Shown here one piece after another: positions 12,001 through 17,266 of a DNA stretch of 64,000 bases. The position numbers and the translations under genes are program-made. Every line of letters begins with the position of its first letter. Positions within the stretch are counted from its first letter, which is position 1. The notes below the pieces were generated by a model, which did not search any database, was not told the DNA's origin, and saw only the letters and a list, made by a program, of their open reading frames with translations. Origin of the DNA: Rhizobium sp. S152 (GTDB lineage: Bacteria; Pseudomonadota; Alphaproteobacteria; Rhizobiales; Rhizobiaceae). The stretch spans positions 310,001 to 374,000 of the forward strand of contig NZ_JAUDRZ010000002.1 in NCBI RefSeq assembly GCF_030380735.1, written 5' to 3'.

Positions 12001-13205
12001 CGGTAAATCTGGTCGCTGCTGCCGGTCAAATTCTCGACGCCGAGATAGAGCCCGCCGTTGTAGAAGGTCGCCGCACCACCGCCCACACCGGTCGATCCGG
12101 TCGAAATATTGGTCGCGGCACCCGTCGTCAGGTCGGAATCGACGAGGATGTGGGTGTTGTTGATGTAGTCATAGGCGAACAGCGCCTTGTTGCCCGCATC
12201 GGTGCTGCTGTCGACATAATAGATCAGACCATTGGCCTGGTCGGCCGCGAGAGAATTGATCACATTCGAAACGTTGATGCCGCCGACCGAGTTCGGCACG
12301 GTCGTGATCATCGTCGCCTTGCCGGTCAGCACGTCGACGCTGTAGATCGACCGGCCGGCCGACACCAGCAGGGCGCCATTTCCGTTCGAGGTCGCGACGT
12401 TCAGCGTATCGACGAAATCAGCGTGGCTCTTGTCGGTGCCGATCACGTCGGATGCGATGTCGCCGTCATGATATTCGAGATCCCAGTTGCCGCCGAGCGC
12501 GGCATTTCCGGTCGGGTCGGTCGAGGCCGCGACGTCGGCGCCGGTGAGATAACCGAGCATCTTGACGGCGCCGGTCCCCGCATCACCTTCGGCGAAATTG
12601 CAGCCATAGACCAGAATGTCCGCGTCGGCGGTGAGGGATGAGCGCAGCGAGGTGAGGTCGGCGGCATAGTCGGTCGCCATCGTCTCCGTCGTCAGCGAGG
12701 CATTGCCGAGCTGCAGGAAACCGTCCTTGCCATGCGAAATGATGTGGATCGCCTCGACGTCGTGCATGGAGGAGAGCGTTTCGGCGAGCTCGTGCACACC
12801 GTTCTCGTTGGGGTCAACGACGATGACCTTGAAGTCCTGGCCGAGATCCTTGACCAGCGCGTCATAGTCGGGAACGGTCGAATCGACGACCACGACCTGT
12901 CGCGGCTGTGTTGCCGCTGACGAGGCGTCAGGCGCTGCCGAACTCGCCTGGTGGTCGGCCAGCGCGGCGACAAGCGCGTCGTGACCGTCATTTCCGGCGT
13001 CGTGGCTTTCGGCGGGGGCATCGCCGTGATCGCCTTGATCCTGATGACTCTTTTCTTGGGATTTTTCTACGGTTGCAGCACCAGCGGCATCGAATGCGAT
13101 CCGTTGCTCCAACTCCATCAGCATGGAGCCGTATTTTGTTTTCTTTTTCTTGGCCGGCACCTTCTCGATGCGGTCAGAATCGGGGCGAACGTACCGTTCG
13201 TTCAT
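1..13205 (-). CDS. Giant secreted DUF4347 / tandem Ig-cadherin-like repeat adhesin, C-terminus outside window
   Basis: At least 4401 residues, open to the left edge; I read the same frame as protein at seven sampled places (about 1-50, 2041, 3843, 6303, 8403, 11583, 13205) without a stop. The ATG at 13205 has GGAGG 7 bases upstream (13213-13217). Order seen: Lys-rich leader (residues 19-24) followed by LEQRIAFDAA (32-41), close to the LEPR-type motif at the start of DUF4347 giants; a low-complexity His/Asp-rich linker; DUF4347 (about 103-260, with HIISHG and YGCNFA); a beta-propeller-like stretch (about 263-520); an SdrD_B-like domain (about 528-620); then Ig/cadherin-like repeats with VNDAPV linkers and Asp-rich DPDGD loops that probably bind calcium. 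There is no Sec signal peptide. It is divergent from an M50/HlyD/TolC operon, its likely exporter. An RTX C-terminus, which would favour PrsDE export, cannot be seen here. A role as surface adhesin or biofilm protein is inferred. Confidence 0.9.
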   Translation of the reverse strand, partial: MNERYVRPDSDRIEKVPAKKKKTKYGSMLMELEQRIAFDAAGAATVEKSQEKSHQDQGDHGDAPAESHDAGNDGHDALVAALADHQASSAAPDASSAATQPRQVVVVDSTVPDYDALVKDLGQDFKVIVVDPNENGVHELAETLSSMHDVEAIHIISHGKDGFLQLGNASLTTETMATDYAADLTSLRSSLTADADILVYGCNFAEGDAGTGAVKMLGYLTGADVAASTDPTGNAALGGNWDLEYHDGDIASDVIGTDKSHADFVDTLNVATSNGNGALLVSAGRSIYSVDVLTGKATMITTVPNSVGGINVSNVINSLAADQANGLIYYVDSSTDAGNKALFAYDYINNTHILVDSDLTTGAATNISTGSTGVGGGAATFYNGGLYLGVENLTGSSDQIYRITFSNNGRTMAGATTFGALITTANDWGDFAIDAANNALLSVNASTITRYNLATGAIIDSVTNVGGSTSAQGGGDINGNTYLVGTEIRQINPVTGAAIGSAITITTNGTTALTGISDAARWTPPTGTIGDKIFADNDKSGTFNAGDGGIGNVTVQLIDDVNGDGLVSAGERVLATDTTDANGNYLFTGVLPGQYIVRVTDANGVLGAAPNTTGSTTQSLALATIGAANLAADFGYVVQAPIVDLNSGTTPTQIITNGGTPGTTGWAVGGTGATANGGFAWTLNGGTGTLTQANVSGWTDGLAPSGAAQLTFDLGWSNDLLLGISNDNNTPSTLDVTIGGVLYARITTGTLNGTPNTATITYFNGATGSPSTVAASTAGTTAWNRTPVTINLPSTVVATGDLVFSYSAAGGLLTPSTDDIFIDNVSAFRNVDTIAGVNYATTYTENGAGVSISSAATDVRDLDSTNMRSATIVLTNAQAGDLLTVGTLPAGISGSVDTSVAGQVTVTLTGSATKASYAAAIKAITFSNTGDNPGTTPRVVNVTVNDGGLSSAIATSTISVVAVNDAPVNTLPTGWSTNEDTSVGLTGLSVTDLDAGTGSMTVTLGVATGTITAASGGGVTVSGSGTGNVVLTGTLASINTYLASASAPVYVPVPDANGSVVLTMTTNDNGNTGTGGALTDVDTRNITIVAVNDAPVLDLDGSTSGTGYSVGYTENGAGVAISNTNSSVVDVDNANMASASIVVTNGQAGDLLAVAGTLPAGITASYNASTFTLTLTGSATKSAYETALRQVLYSTNSDNPTLNGASASRNISVTVNDGSLNSNSAITTVAITAVNDAPVNTLPTSWTTNEDTSVTLTGLSIADPDAGTGNMTVRLQVPTGLFTAASGGAVTVTGSGTGTLVLTGTLANINAYLASTAAPIYVPVADANGAVMLTMTTSDLGNFGTGGPLTDTDTATINITAVNDAPILDLDASGAGTGFSTTYTEKGAGVAIADTDGVITDVDNANMASLSAMITNAQAGDLLAVSGTLPAGITANYNASTFTLTLSGSATKASYEAALQQIRFLSSSDNPSTTPRTINVSVNDGAATSNIAVATVNVISVNDAPVNTVPGALTLDEDVQTAISGISVADVDSGSVTVTLTVANGTLSPSVTAGTISGNGTGTVTVSGTLAQVNSVLASLRYTGRADFNGSDTLTVVTSDGSLTDTDTVAITVNPVADITPDTVTTSEDTALAFNVMTGTNGATADSFKDPSRAVTSVTQPPAGQGSVTFAADGTLVYTPSANFNGQTTFTYTVTSGGVTETATVTVNVTAVNDAPVNTLPASGWTTNEDTGIALSGLSISDVDAGNGTMTVTLAVGGGTLAATSASGVTVAGSGSAALTLSGTLSAINTYLASASVPVFTPATNANGAVTLTMTTSDGGNTGTGGILTDTDTRTITINAVNDAPVNTLPPGGWATDEDSAVSLSGLSIADVDAGNGTVSVVLGVSGGQLTATSGAGVTITGSGTSSLTLSGTLASINAYLASTARPLFTPTADFNGAVTLTMTTNDGGNAGSGGALTDTDTATITVNPVNDAPTLDLDASAAGTGYATSYTENGAGVAIVNTGVLVSDIDSANMASATVVITNAQTGDALSIAGTLPTGITASYNPSTFTLTLSGSASKAAYQTALGQIRYASASDDPGTTARSISVTVSDGALASNTAIATVAVVAVNDPPVNGLPANGWSIAEDGLLSLTGLSVSDPDAGTGVTTVTLSVGSGTLSAATGSGVTVSGSGTATITLSGTLANINAFLTSTARPSYSPVADFNGSVTLTMTSSDGQLTDTDTQTITVTPVADITNDSVSTNEDTAVVIDVNSNDSFENSGHTITAINGGAIVANGVVNVAGGTVRLNADGTLTFTPSANLNGNTSFTYTVTSGGVTETATVNVNIIAVNDAPVNTVPGAQTVAEDTPLAIGGVSVADVDGDALTTTVTVTNGIANVAAGSGATVTSNGTATVRISGTAAQVNAALAGLTYTTTADYNGAAQLTIQTFDGTATDTDTVAISITPVADIVADTVTTNEDTAITFNAITGTNGASADNFENPDRVISSVTQPPSGQGTVTFAADGTITYTPAANFNGTTSFTYTVTSGGVTETATVTVNVAAVNDAPVNTVPGAQTTAEDTSIIFSPSGGNAITVADIDSGTLTVTVTVTNGAFSLSGTSGLSFSAGDGTSDQTMTFSGTAAAINAALAGANYAPTADYNGPAQISVRTSDGSLADNSTIAVDITPVADIANDSISTDEDVPVVISVLANDSFENPGRLITAVDGKAITAGGAAVTVANGSVRLNGSGQLVFTPTLDYNGMANFTYTVTSGGTTETAQVTVAVASVNTPPVNTLPPTFTAIEDTALGLAGLQISDQDAGSGTMTVTLSVNSGILSALAAGGVNVTGSGSQSLTLSGTLADINAYLAAATRPSFTPAANSTSSVTLTMTTNDNGNTGGMALVDIDTATISVTPVNDAPSGTDNTVTINEDATYTFSASSFGFSDAADSPANSFAAVVITTLPTNGVLSLGGTPVTAGQVISAANFDNLTFTPAANANGTGLASFTFQVRDNGGTANGGQDTDQTPNSFTFNVTAVNDAPVNTLPATFGTNEDTALPLAGIQVTDVDSGTGAITVTLSVNSGTLTAANGAGVTVSGSGSGTLVLNGTLANINGFLAAAGTRPTFNPVANGNGTVTLTMVTNDNGNTGSGGALSDTDTATITIAPVNDAPVGSDVAISTNEDSVFSGTLPVATDVDGDTLTYGAGTIAPSHGTVVVNPNGTYTYTPAANFNGTDSFTYSINDGTVTVQYLVSVTVNAVNDAPVGVNDTAQTNADLTASLNVLANDTDVDGDTLQVSAINGVAGNVGVAVAGSNGGSFTIGADGNAIFNPGSAFDDLPAGQQRTSSVTYQLSDGHGGFSTATFTVTVTGVNDAPISTPIANQTGNEAQAVSLSVAGNFSDPDAGDTLTFSATGLPPGLTINAATGEISGTINRSASVTGPYAVTVTATDRGGATASRSFTWAVLNPPPIAAADNLSTTENASINGSVFANNGNGIDRDPDGDPISVSAVGGSAGGVGQPIAGSNGGTFTINSDGTYAFNPGTAFDDLPAGATRATTITYTISDGQGGSSTTTVTVTVTGQNDAPVAAPDTFTTNEDTSVTFDVRTNDSDIDGGTLAVTQINGTGIVSGGSVVVTGGTVTLNANGTLTFTPLADYNGTPTFTYTVSDGQGGTATATVTGTVNAVQDPPVAQNDSFTTNEDVAVTFDVRSNDSDPDGDALSVIQINGTSIASGGSVAVTGGSVRLNANGTLTFTPSADYNGTPSFSYTISDGHGSTATATVNGTVNPVQDPPVAQNDSFTTAEDQSVSISVLANDSDPDGDALTITRINSTDIAIGGSVAVTGGSVRLNADGTLTFTPSANFNGTPSFTYTVSDGNGGTATATVAGTVTPVNDAPVAVNDSFTTPEDTAVTFDVRGNDSDVDGDLLSVTAINGAAIAAGGSVAITGGSVRLNADGTLTFTPSANFNGTPSFTYTVSDGNGGSASATVTGTVTPVNDAPIAAADTFTTSEDTAVTLDVRANDSDPDGDPLSVTAINGTSIAIGGSVTVTGGSVRLNADGTLTFTPALNYNGSPSFTYTVSDGNGGTATASVNGTVTPVNDAPISSDTTVSVDEDGVLSGTLPPASDPDGDSISYAAGTTRPANGSLTVNSDGTYSYRPNANFNGTDRFSFVVSDGKGGSSEYTVTVNVAGVNDAPVGTPLPTRSGADGAQVNFDLSGFFSDADGDTLSYTATGLPTGLAISSAGVVTGTIDRQASIGGPSGNGVYSVVIAVDDGHGGTTSQTFNFSVTNPAPIAVNDTATGNEDTAIVINVLDGSASGGIPDSDPDGDPLTVTAASAANGTVTIGSNGQITYQPNANFNGTDTIVYTISDGNGGTASATVTVTVAGVNDDPVGQPIADRTRNDGDQETIDLGAFFSDPDGDALRYSVTGL
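1114..2658 (-). repeat. Five tandem 309-bp coding repeats inside the giant adhesin
   Basis: A shared landmark (gtgccgt.ggc.tt.agc followed by an ACG.TGCCGCCGGT-like stretch) recurs at 1114, 1423, 1732, 2041 and 2350, spaced exactly 309 bp (103 codons). Each unit encodes the same pattern: NDSD-DGD calcium loop, a GGSV-TGGSVRLNADGTLTF-type core, FNGTPSFTYTVSDG, then the PVNDAPVA linker. Similar but separate units lie near 6331 and 8180. This matches the roughly 100-residue tandem Ig-like repeats known in large bacterial adhesins. Exact length conservation with base differences suggests duplication followed by divergence without indels. Confidence 0.85.
3790..10700 (-). repeat. Alternating longer repeat modules in the giant adhesin
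   Basis: Two module types of roughly 400 bp each recur here. Type A contains an NTLP..W.TNEDT start, AINAYLAS-like and TLTMTTNDNGNTGTGG-like segments. Type B contains YTENGAGVAI, ANMASA, LPAGITASYN and SGSATKASY-like segments. Between about 8.7 and 10.6 kb they alternate A-B-A-B; the landmark for type B (ccgagcc..tcagcgt) falls near 8858, 9671 and 10472, about 800 bp apart, with an isolated copy near 7034. Module boundaries are approximate. Confidence 0.6.
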
Positions 13206-13355
13206 GGGGTTTCCTCCACGACAACGCGTTTCATTAATCCGGGCGCCCTTGATCCCGGCATTGCTCATTTAACTAGTCTTCCTCAGCCGGTTCCCAGGCC
13301 GGCTTCGCAACCCTAGTAAGCAGATCCCTAACGAAATCCTAATTTTCGACCATAA

Positions 13356-13375
13356 GATTTAGTTTTGACTAAATC
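13356..13375. promoter_or_regulatory. Perfect 8-bp dyad, likely operator
   Basis: GATTTAGT (13356-13363) and ACTAAATC (13368-13375) are perfect inverted copies around TTTG. There is no U-run after it on either strand, so a terminator is unlikely. Its place between divergent genes favours a regulator binding site. The regulator is unknown. Confidence 0.5.
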
Positions 13376-13458
13376 AACCTATGCAGGCTCTTGTCGTTAG
13401 ATCTATCCGACACACCTTCTGGGGAGGCAAAACGAATAATACCCCGAAAAATTGTGTT

Positions 13459-13499
13459 TTGTTAAGTCTCGATTAACCATGTTCGCAAAGACTTAACAA
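13459..13499. promoter_or_regulatory. Perfect 11-bp inverted repeat with 19-bp spacer, likely operator
   Basis: TTGTTAAGTCT (13459-13469) is repeated in inverted form as AGACTTAACAA (13489-13499). Arm centres are 30 bp apart, about three helical turns, as expected for a dimeric regulator bound to one face of DNA. It sits upstream of the TolC-like gene at 13631 and may control both divergent units. Confidence 0.55.
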
Positions 13500-13630
13500 T
13501 GATCGGCGAGGGCTTTTGGTTCTGATTTGTCGTCAACGCCGGCGAATTTTCGCCCAGTAATTTGCATATCCGCTGATGTTGGCTACCTCACCTATTGGTC
13601 GCATGCGGACAGGTTCGAGGAACGTCGTTG

Positions 13631-15094
13631 ATGAAAATTCCAGTATTTCTCGTAGTTTCCGTCAGTCTTATAGCGACAGGATGTACGGTCACGCCCAAGC
13701 CGCTACCCCCGGAAGCGCATGCTAGCTTCGGTACAGAGAAGCTCGCCCTTGCCACAGCCAACCAGGAGCCCATCTCCAATACGATCGATTTGTACGAAGC
13801 GATGGCGAGAGCCTTAAAGTACAACCTCGATACGAAGGTGGAGGTCATGGAAGCGGCGCTGAAGATGAGAGAGGCTGATCTTGTTAGTTACTCAGCTCTC
13901 CCAAAAATTGTGGCGGGGGCTGGTTATGCAGGTCGCAGTGAACCGGATGCGAGCGAGCCGTCTACTCGCGATGATAGCATCGTCACGGCCGATCTGACGG
14001 CGTCCTGGAACATCCTCGATTTCGGTCTCTCCTATGTCCGCGCCAAGCAGGCGACCGACGAAGTGCTCGTCCAGAACGAGATGAAACGCCGCATGGTCAA
14101 TAAGGTGATCGAGGACGTTCGCACCGCCTATTGGCGCGCTGTCAGCTACCAGCGTCTGGTCGGACGGATGCGCGCGCTTGAGGGCCGTGTCGCACGGGCG
14201 CTGAAGGATACGCGCAATCTCTCGTCCAACGGCGAAACGTCGCCGCTGGTGGCTTTGACCTACGAGCGCGAGCTGATCGAGATCAAGCGCGAGGTCGAGT
14301 TGCTGGAAGGCGAACTGCTGGTCGCGAAGACGCAGCTTTCCTCGCTCATGAACGTCAAGCCGGGCACGCCGTTCACTCTCGAAGCGCCGAAGCGGCGCGA
14401 TACGCAGCTGAAGCTGACCTACACGTCGGAGGAGATGTTCAACATCGCCGCCACGAACCGCCCGGAGATGCGCGAGATTTCCTACCGGTTGCGGATCAAC
14501 GAACGCGAGGTCGACGCGGCCTTGCTCGACCTGCTGCCGGGCATCAATTTCTATGCCGGTCCGAACTATGATTCGAACGAGTTCATCGCCACCAACGATT
14601 GGGTATCCTGGGGTGCCAAGGTCAGCTTCAACCTGATGAAGCTCGCCACCATGCCCGCCGTCGTCAAGAAGATCGACGCGCAGAAAGAGGTGCTCGACAC
14701 CCGGTCTCTGTCCGTTGCCATGGCTGTGATGACGCAGGTCCATATCAGCCGCGCCCGCTACGCCCATCTGAAAAAGTCCTACGGCACCGCGGCGGCGCTA
14801 TCGAGCGTCTCCCACCGTATCCTGACGCAGGTTCGCACCGAAACGGACGCGCAAAAGACCAGCGAGCAGATGCTCATCCGCGAGGAGATGAACGCACTTC
14901 TCGCCGATGCGAAGCTCGATATGGCCTATGCCGACCTGCAGAACGCCTACGCGAATATCTACGCGTCCCTCGGTATCGATCCGTTCCCGCAGACGCTCAG
15001 CACCGATCAGCCCGTCAAGCAGATGGCCGGCGAGTTGAGGGAGATGTGGCTGGAGCGCGGGGAGCACAAGACTGAACTCGTTGCGGCCAAATAA
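13631..15094 (+). CDS. TolC-family outer membrane factor (lipoprotein) of the M50-linked export operon
   Basis: 487 residues with the fold of TolC-like outer membrane factors, the channel through which HlyD-type adaptors pass substrates out of the cell. The start chosen is ATG 13631, with GAGGAA just upstream; an in-frame GTG at 13595 would add 12 residues without a signal peptide. Residues 1-17 are a lipoprotein signal ending ATG-C18 (slightly atypical lipobox with Ala at -3), consistent with the acylated subgroup of this family. Two long coiled-coil halves follow (for example ALEGRVARALKD and the RTETDAQKTSEQM region), typical of the TolC tandem repeat. It is first of four genes, 22 bp ahead of the adaptor gene. 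No ABC ATPase or RND pump accompanies it, so a dedicated role in exporting the divergent giant protein is inferred. Confidence 0.85.
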   Translation: MKIPVFLVVSVSLIATGCTVTPKPLPPEAHASFGTEKLALATANQEPISNTIDLYEAMARALKYNLDTKVEVMEAALKMREADLVSYSALPKIVAGAGYAGRSEPDASEPSTRDDSIVTADLTASWNILDFGLSYVRAKQATDEVLVQNEMKRRMVNKVIEDVRTAYWRAVSYQRLVGRMRALEGRVARALKDTRNLSSNGETSPLVALTYERELIEIKREVELLEGELLVAKTQLSSLMNVKPGTPFTLEAPKRRDTQLKLTYTSEEMFNIAATNRPEMREISYRLRINEREVDAALLDLLPGINFYAGPNYDSNEFIATNDWVSWGAKVSFNLMKLATMPAVVKKIDAQKEVLDTRSLSVAMAVMTQVHISRARYAHLKKSYGTAAALSSVSHRILTQVRTETDAQKTSEQMLIREEMNALLADAKLDMAYADLQNAYANIYASLGIDPFPQTLSTDQPVKQMAGELREMWLERGEHKTELVAAK

Positions 15095-15116
15095 ACGGCC
15101 GCGGAAGGAGCCCGCA

Positions 15117-15878
15117 ATGAAGCGAATGATGGCGTCCATCCTGCCGGTCCTCGTTCTGGTAGCAGGCAGCGCGCTCGCGGCGGGCGATGAAGCGGCAAAT
15201 CGGGATAGTTCGCTGGAAGGGCTGCGCGGCATCGTTCGCGCCGCCGACGAGGCCTCCATCTCAAGCGATCTCGGTTACCCCATCGCAACGCTGCCCTTCA
15301 AGGAAGGGGACAGCTTCAGGAAGGGCGATGTGCTCGCTACCTTTGAATGCGGGGACATCCAGGCGCAGCTCAAATCGGCCGAGGCGGCGCTTGCCGCGGC
15401 TCAGATCGCCGTCGCCAACGACGAGAGGCTGGCGCGCTCCAATGCCGCCGGCAAGTTCGAGGTGGAGATGTCTCGCGCCAAGGCCAACCAGGCCGCCGGC
15501 GAGGCCGATGCCTATCGCAGCAAACTGGGACGTTGCACCATCGCCGCACCCTTCGATGGCCGGATCGGCGCCATGCCGTCCCACGCGCACGAAACGCCGG
15601 AGCCGAGCCGCCCGATCATGCATATCGTCGCGAGCAACGATCTGCTCGTCGATGTGCTGGTCCCTTCCGTTTGGCTCCGTTGGCTGCGGGACGGGGAGGA
15701 GTTCGCGCTCAATGTCGATGAAACCGGCACCACGCTTCCCGTCGAGATCATCCGCGTCGGCGCGACGGTCGACCCCGTGAGCCAGACGGTCAAGGTGACC
15801 GGTCGGTTTTCGGGGCAGGCGACAGGCGTTCTGCCGGGAATGAGTGGGCCAACGTTGTTCAAGAGCCAAGGCGAGTAG
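15117..15878 (+). CDS. Short HlyD/RND-type periplasmic adaptor
   Basis: 253 residues. ATG 15117 is preceded by GGAAGGAG; the longer in-frame start at 15081 overlaps the Shine-Dalgarno and gives a charged leader, so it is rejected. A Sec signal peptide (about 1-22, ending ALAA) is followed by a split biotinyl-lipoyl-like domain (ISSDLGYPIATLPFKEGDSFRKGDVLATFE, and after the hairpin IAAPFDGRIG), a short coiled-coil hairpin (about 80-130), and a beta-barrel (LLVDVLVPS.W) ending with VDPVSQTVKVTGRF. This is the order of membrane-fusion adaptors. It lacks an N-terminal membrane anchor and is shorter than most, so it is probably a free periplasmic part. It lies between the TolC-like gene and a second adaptor 8 bp downstream, suggesting a hetero-oligomeric adaptor layer. 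Confidence 0.82.
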   Translation: MKRMMASILPVLVLVAGSALAAGDEAANRDSSLEGLRGIVRAADEASISSDLGYPIATLPFKEGDSFRKGDVLATFECGDIQAQLKSAEAALAAAQIAVANDERLARSNAAGKFEVEMSRAKANQAAGEADAYRSKLGRCTIAAPFDGRIGAMPSHAHETPEPSRPIMHIVASNDLLVDVLVPSVWLRWLRDGEEFALNVDETGTTLPVEIIRVGATVDPVSQTVKVTGRFSGQATGVLPGMSGPTLFKSQGE

Positions 15879-15886
15879 GTCGAGTT

Positions 15887-17266
15887 ATGCAAGGGACGGA
15901 AAAGCCGCTCGGCGAGCCGATAAAGCTGCAGCATACCGCACCCGCGGGGGGCCAGGCTTACGAGGTGCTGCTGCGGATAGAGGCGGAGGCCCGGCGCGTC
16001 GACAGCGTCGCCGAGTTGCGGTTCCTGATCGCCAACGAAACGATGAAGCTGACGAAGGCGCGCCAGATTTTCGTCCTGTCCGTTTCACGCGGCGCAATCA
16101 AGGTGGAAACAGTCTCGTCGATCGGCGCGGTGGATCGAAACTCGCCGCGCATACGCTTCATCGAGAGCCTGATGAGGGAGCTTCAAAAGCAGGCCGGGCT
16201 TTCAGAGATCAAGGCCTTCGCCCTTCCTGCCTATTGCCCCGCGGGCGAGATCGAGCAGGACAGCTATCCATTTCCCTTCATGGCTTGGCTACCGTTCCGC
16301 CTTCGCGACGGTCACGTCTTCGCGGGCATGCTTCTGGCGCGCGACATGCCCTGGCAAGAGGCTGATCTGCTGCTCGCCAACCGGCTGGCTGAAACCTATG
16401 CCCATGCCTGGCGCGCGCTGAGTGGGCCGCGGCGGCTGAAACGCAACGTGCCCATCAAACCCTTGCTTGCGGTAGCGGCAATCATTGCCGTGGCCGCGAT
16501 GTTCGTGCCGGTCCATATGACCGTTCTGGCTCCGAGCGAGGTGGTGCCGGTGGCGCCGGAGATCGTGGCAGCGCCGCTGGATGGCGCCATCGAAGAGATC
16601 ATGGTCAACCCCAACGAGCGCGTCACCAAGGGGCAGCCACTGTTTCGGCTGGCGGACACCGCGCTTCGCAATGAGTTCCAGGTTGCCGAACAGGACGTGA
16701 AGGTTGCTCAGGCACGGCTGATGCAGATCAGCCAGCGCGCCATCGCGGATGGCGAGGCGCGCCGCGATCTTGCCGTGACCCGCAGCGAACTCAGCGTGGC
16801 CGAGGCCAAGCGAGATTATGCGGCCGACATGCTGGCGCGTTCGCATGTCAATGCCGAGACGGATGGCGTCGTGATCTTCACGGACAAGCGGGATTGGATC
16901 GGGCGGCCGGTATCGATCGGGGAACGCGTGATGGAAGTTGCCGATCCCGACCGGGTACAGTTGCGCATCGACGTGCCTGTCGCAGATGCGATAGCCGTCC
17001 GGAATGGCGCCCGCGTTAGCGCCTTCCTCGATTCCAATCCGCTGAGACCGGTCGACGCGAAGACGCTGTCCTCCTCCTTCGATCCGCAGATGATCGAAGG
17101 CAACGTCCTTGCCTATCGCGTCTATGCCGGTTTCGATGGCACTACGGAAGACACTCTGCGTCTCGGTATTCGCGGCACGTCGCAGATCTTCGGCGACAAG
17201 GTGCCGCTTGCCTACTATCTCTTCAGGAGACCGATTGCCGTGATCCGGCAGCGGTTGGGACTGTGA
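15887..17266 (+). CDS. GAF-like domain / single membrane span / HlyD adaptor fusion
   Basis: 459 residues. The N-terminal 180 residues have no signal peptide and resemble a GAF-type sensor fold (VAELRFLIANE, then PFPFMAWLPFRLRDGHVFAGMLLARD); by topology they are cytoplasmic. One membrane helix follows (about 190-208). The periplasmic part has a lipoyl-like half (APLDGAIEEIMVNPNERVTKGQPLFRL), a coiled coil (about 265-315) and the second half (AETDGVVIF) with a barrel. HlyD-type adaptors usually have only a short cytosolic tail, so the large cytosolic domain is notable: it could receive the substrate or sense a signal. Its stop overlaps the next gene's GTG start by 4 bases (GTGA), implying translational coupling and equal amounts of the two products. 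The GAF assignment rests on pattern only. Confidence 0.78.
   Translation: MQGTEKPLGEPIKLQHTAPAGGQAYEVLLRIEAEARRVDSVAELRFLIANETMKLTKARQIFVLSVSRGAIKVETVSSIGAVDRNSPRIRFIESLMRELQKQAGLSEIKAFALPAYCPAGEIEQDSYPFPFMAWLPFRLRDGHVFAGMLLARDMPWQEADLLLANRLAETYAHAWRALSGPRRLKRNVPIKPLLAVAAIIAVAAMFVPVHMTVLAPSEVVPVAPEIVAAPLDGAIEEIMVNPNERVTKGQPLFRLADTALRNEFQVAEQDVKVAQARLMQISQRAIADGEARRDLAVTRSELSVAEAKRDYAADMLARSHVNAETDGVVIFTDKRDWIGRPVSIGERVMEVADPDRVQLRIDVPVADAIAVRNGARVSAFLDSNPLRPVDAKTLSSSFDPQMIEGNVLAYRVYAGFDGTTEDTLRLGIRGTSQIFGDKVPLAYYLFRRPIAVIRQRLGL

Larger units (their letters stand above)
13206..13630. promoter_or_regulatory. Divergent promoter region between the giant adhesin and its putative export operon
   Basis: A 425-bp AT-richer gap that must hold the promoters of both divergent units. 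It carries the giant gene's GGAGG ribosome site (13213-13217) and the GAGGAA site ahead of the outer-membrane gene at 13631. Two strong inverted repeats lie inside it and are listed separately. I could not assign convincing -35/-10 boxes. Confidence 0.6.

Noticed and set aside
241..12667. Many plus-strand and off-frame minus-strand open frames of 60-500 codons over the left 13 kb, including one of 503 codons at 11130-12641
   Set aside because: They lie over the giant minus-strand gene and arise from its GC-rich repetitive codons; they read as low-complexity Ala/Val/Arg/Gly strings with no domain, and none has a convincing ribosome site.
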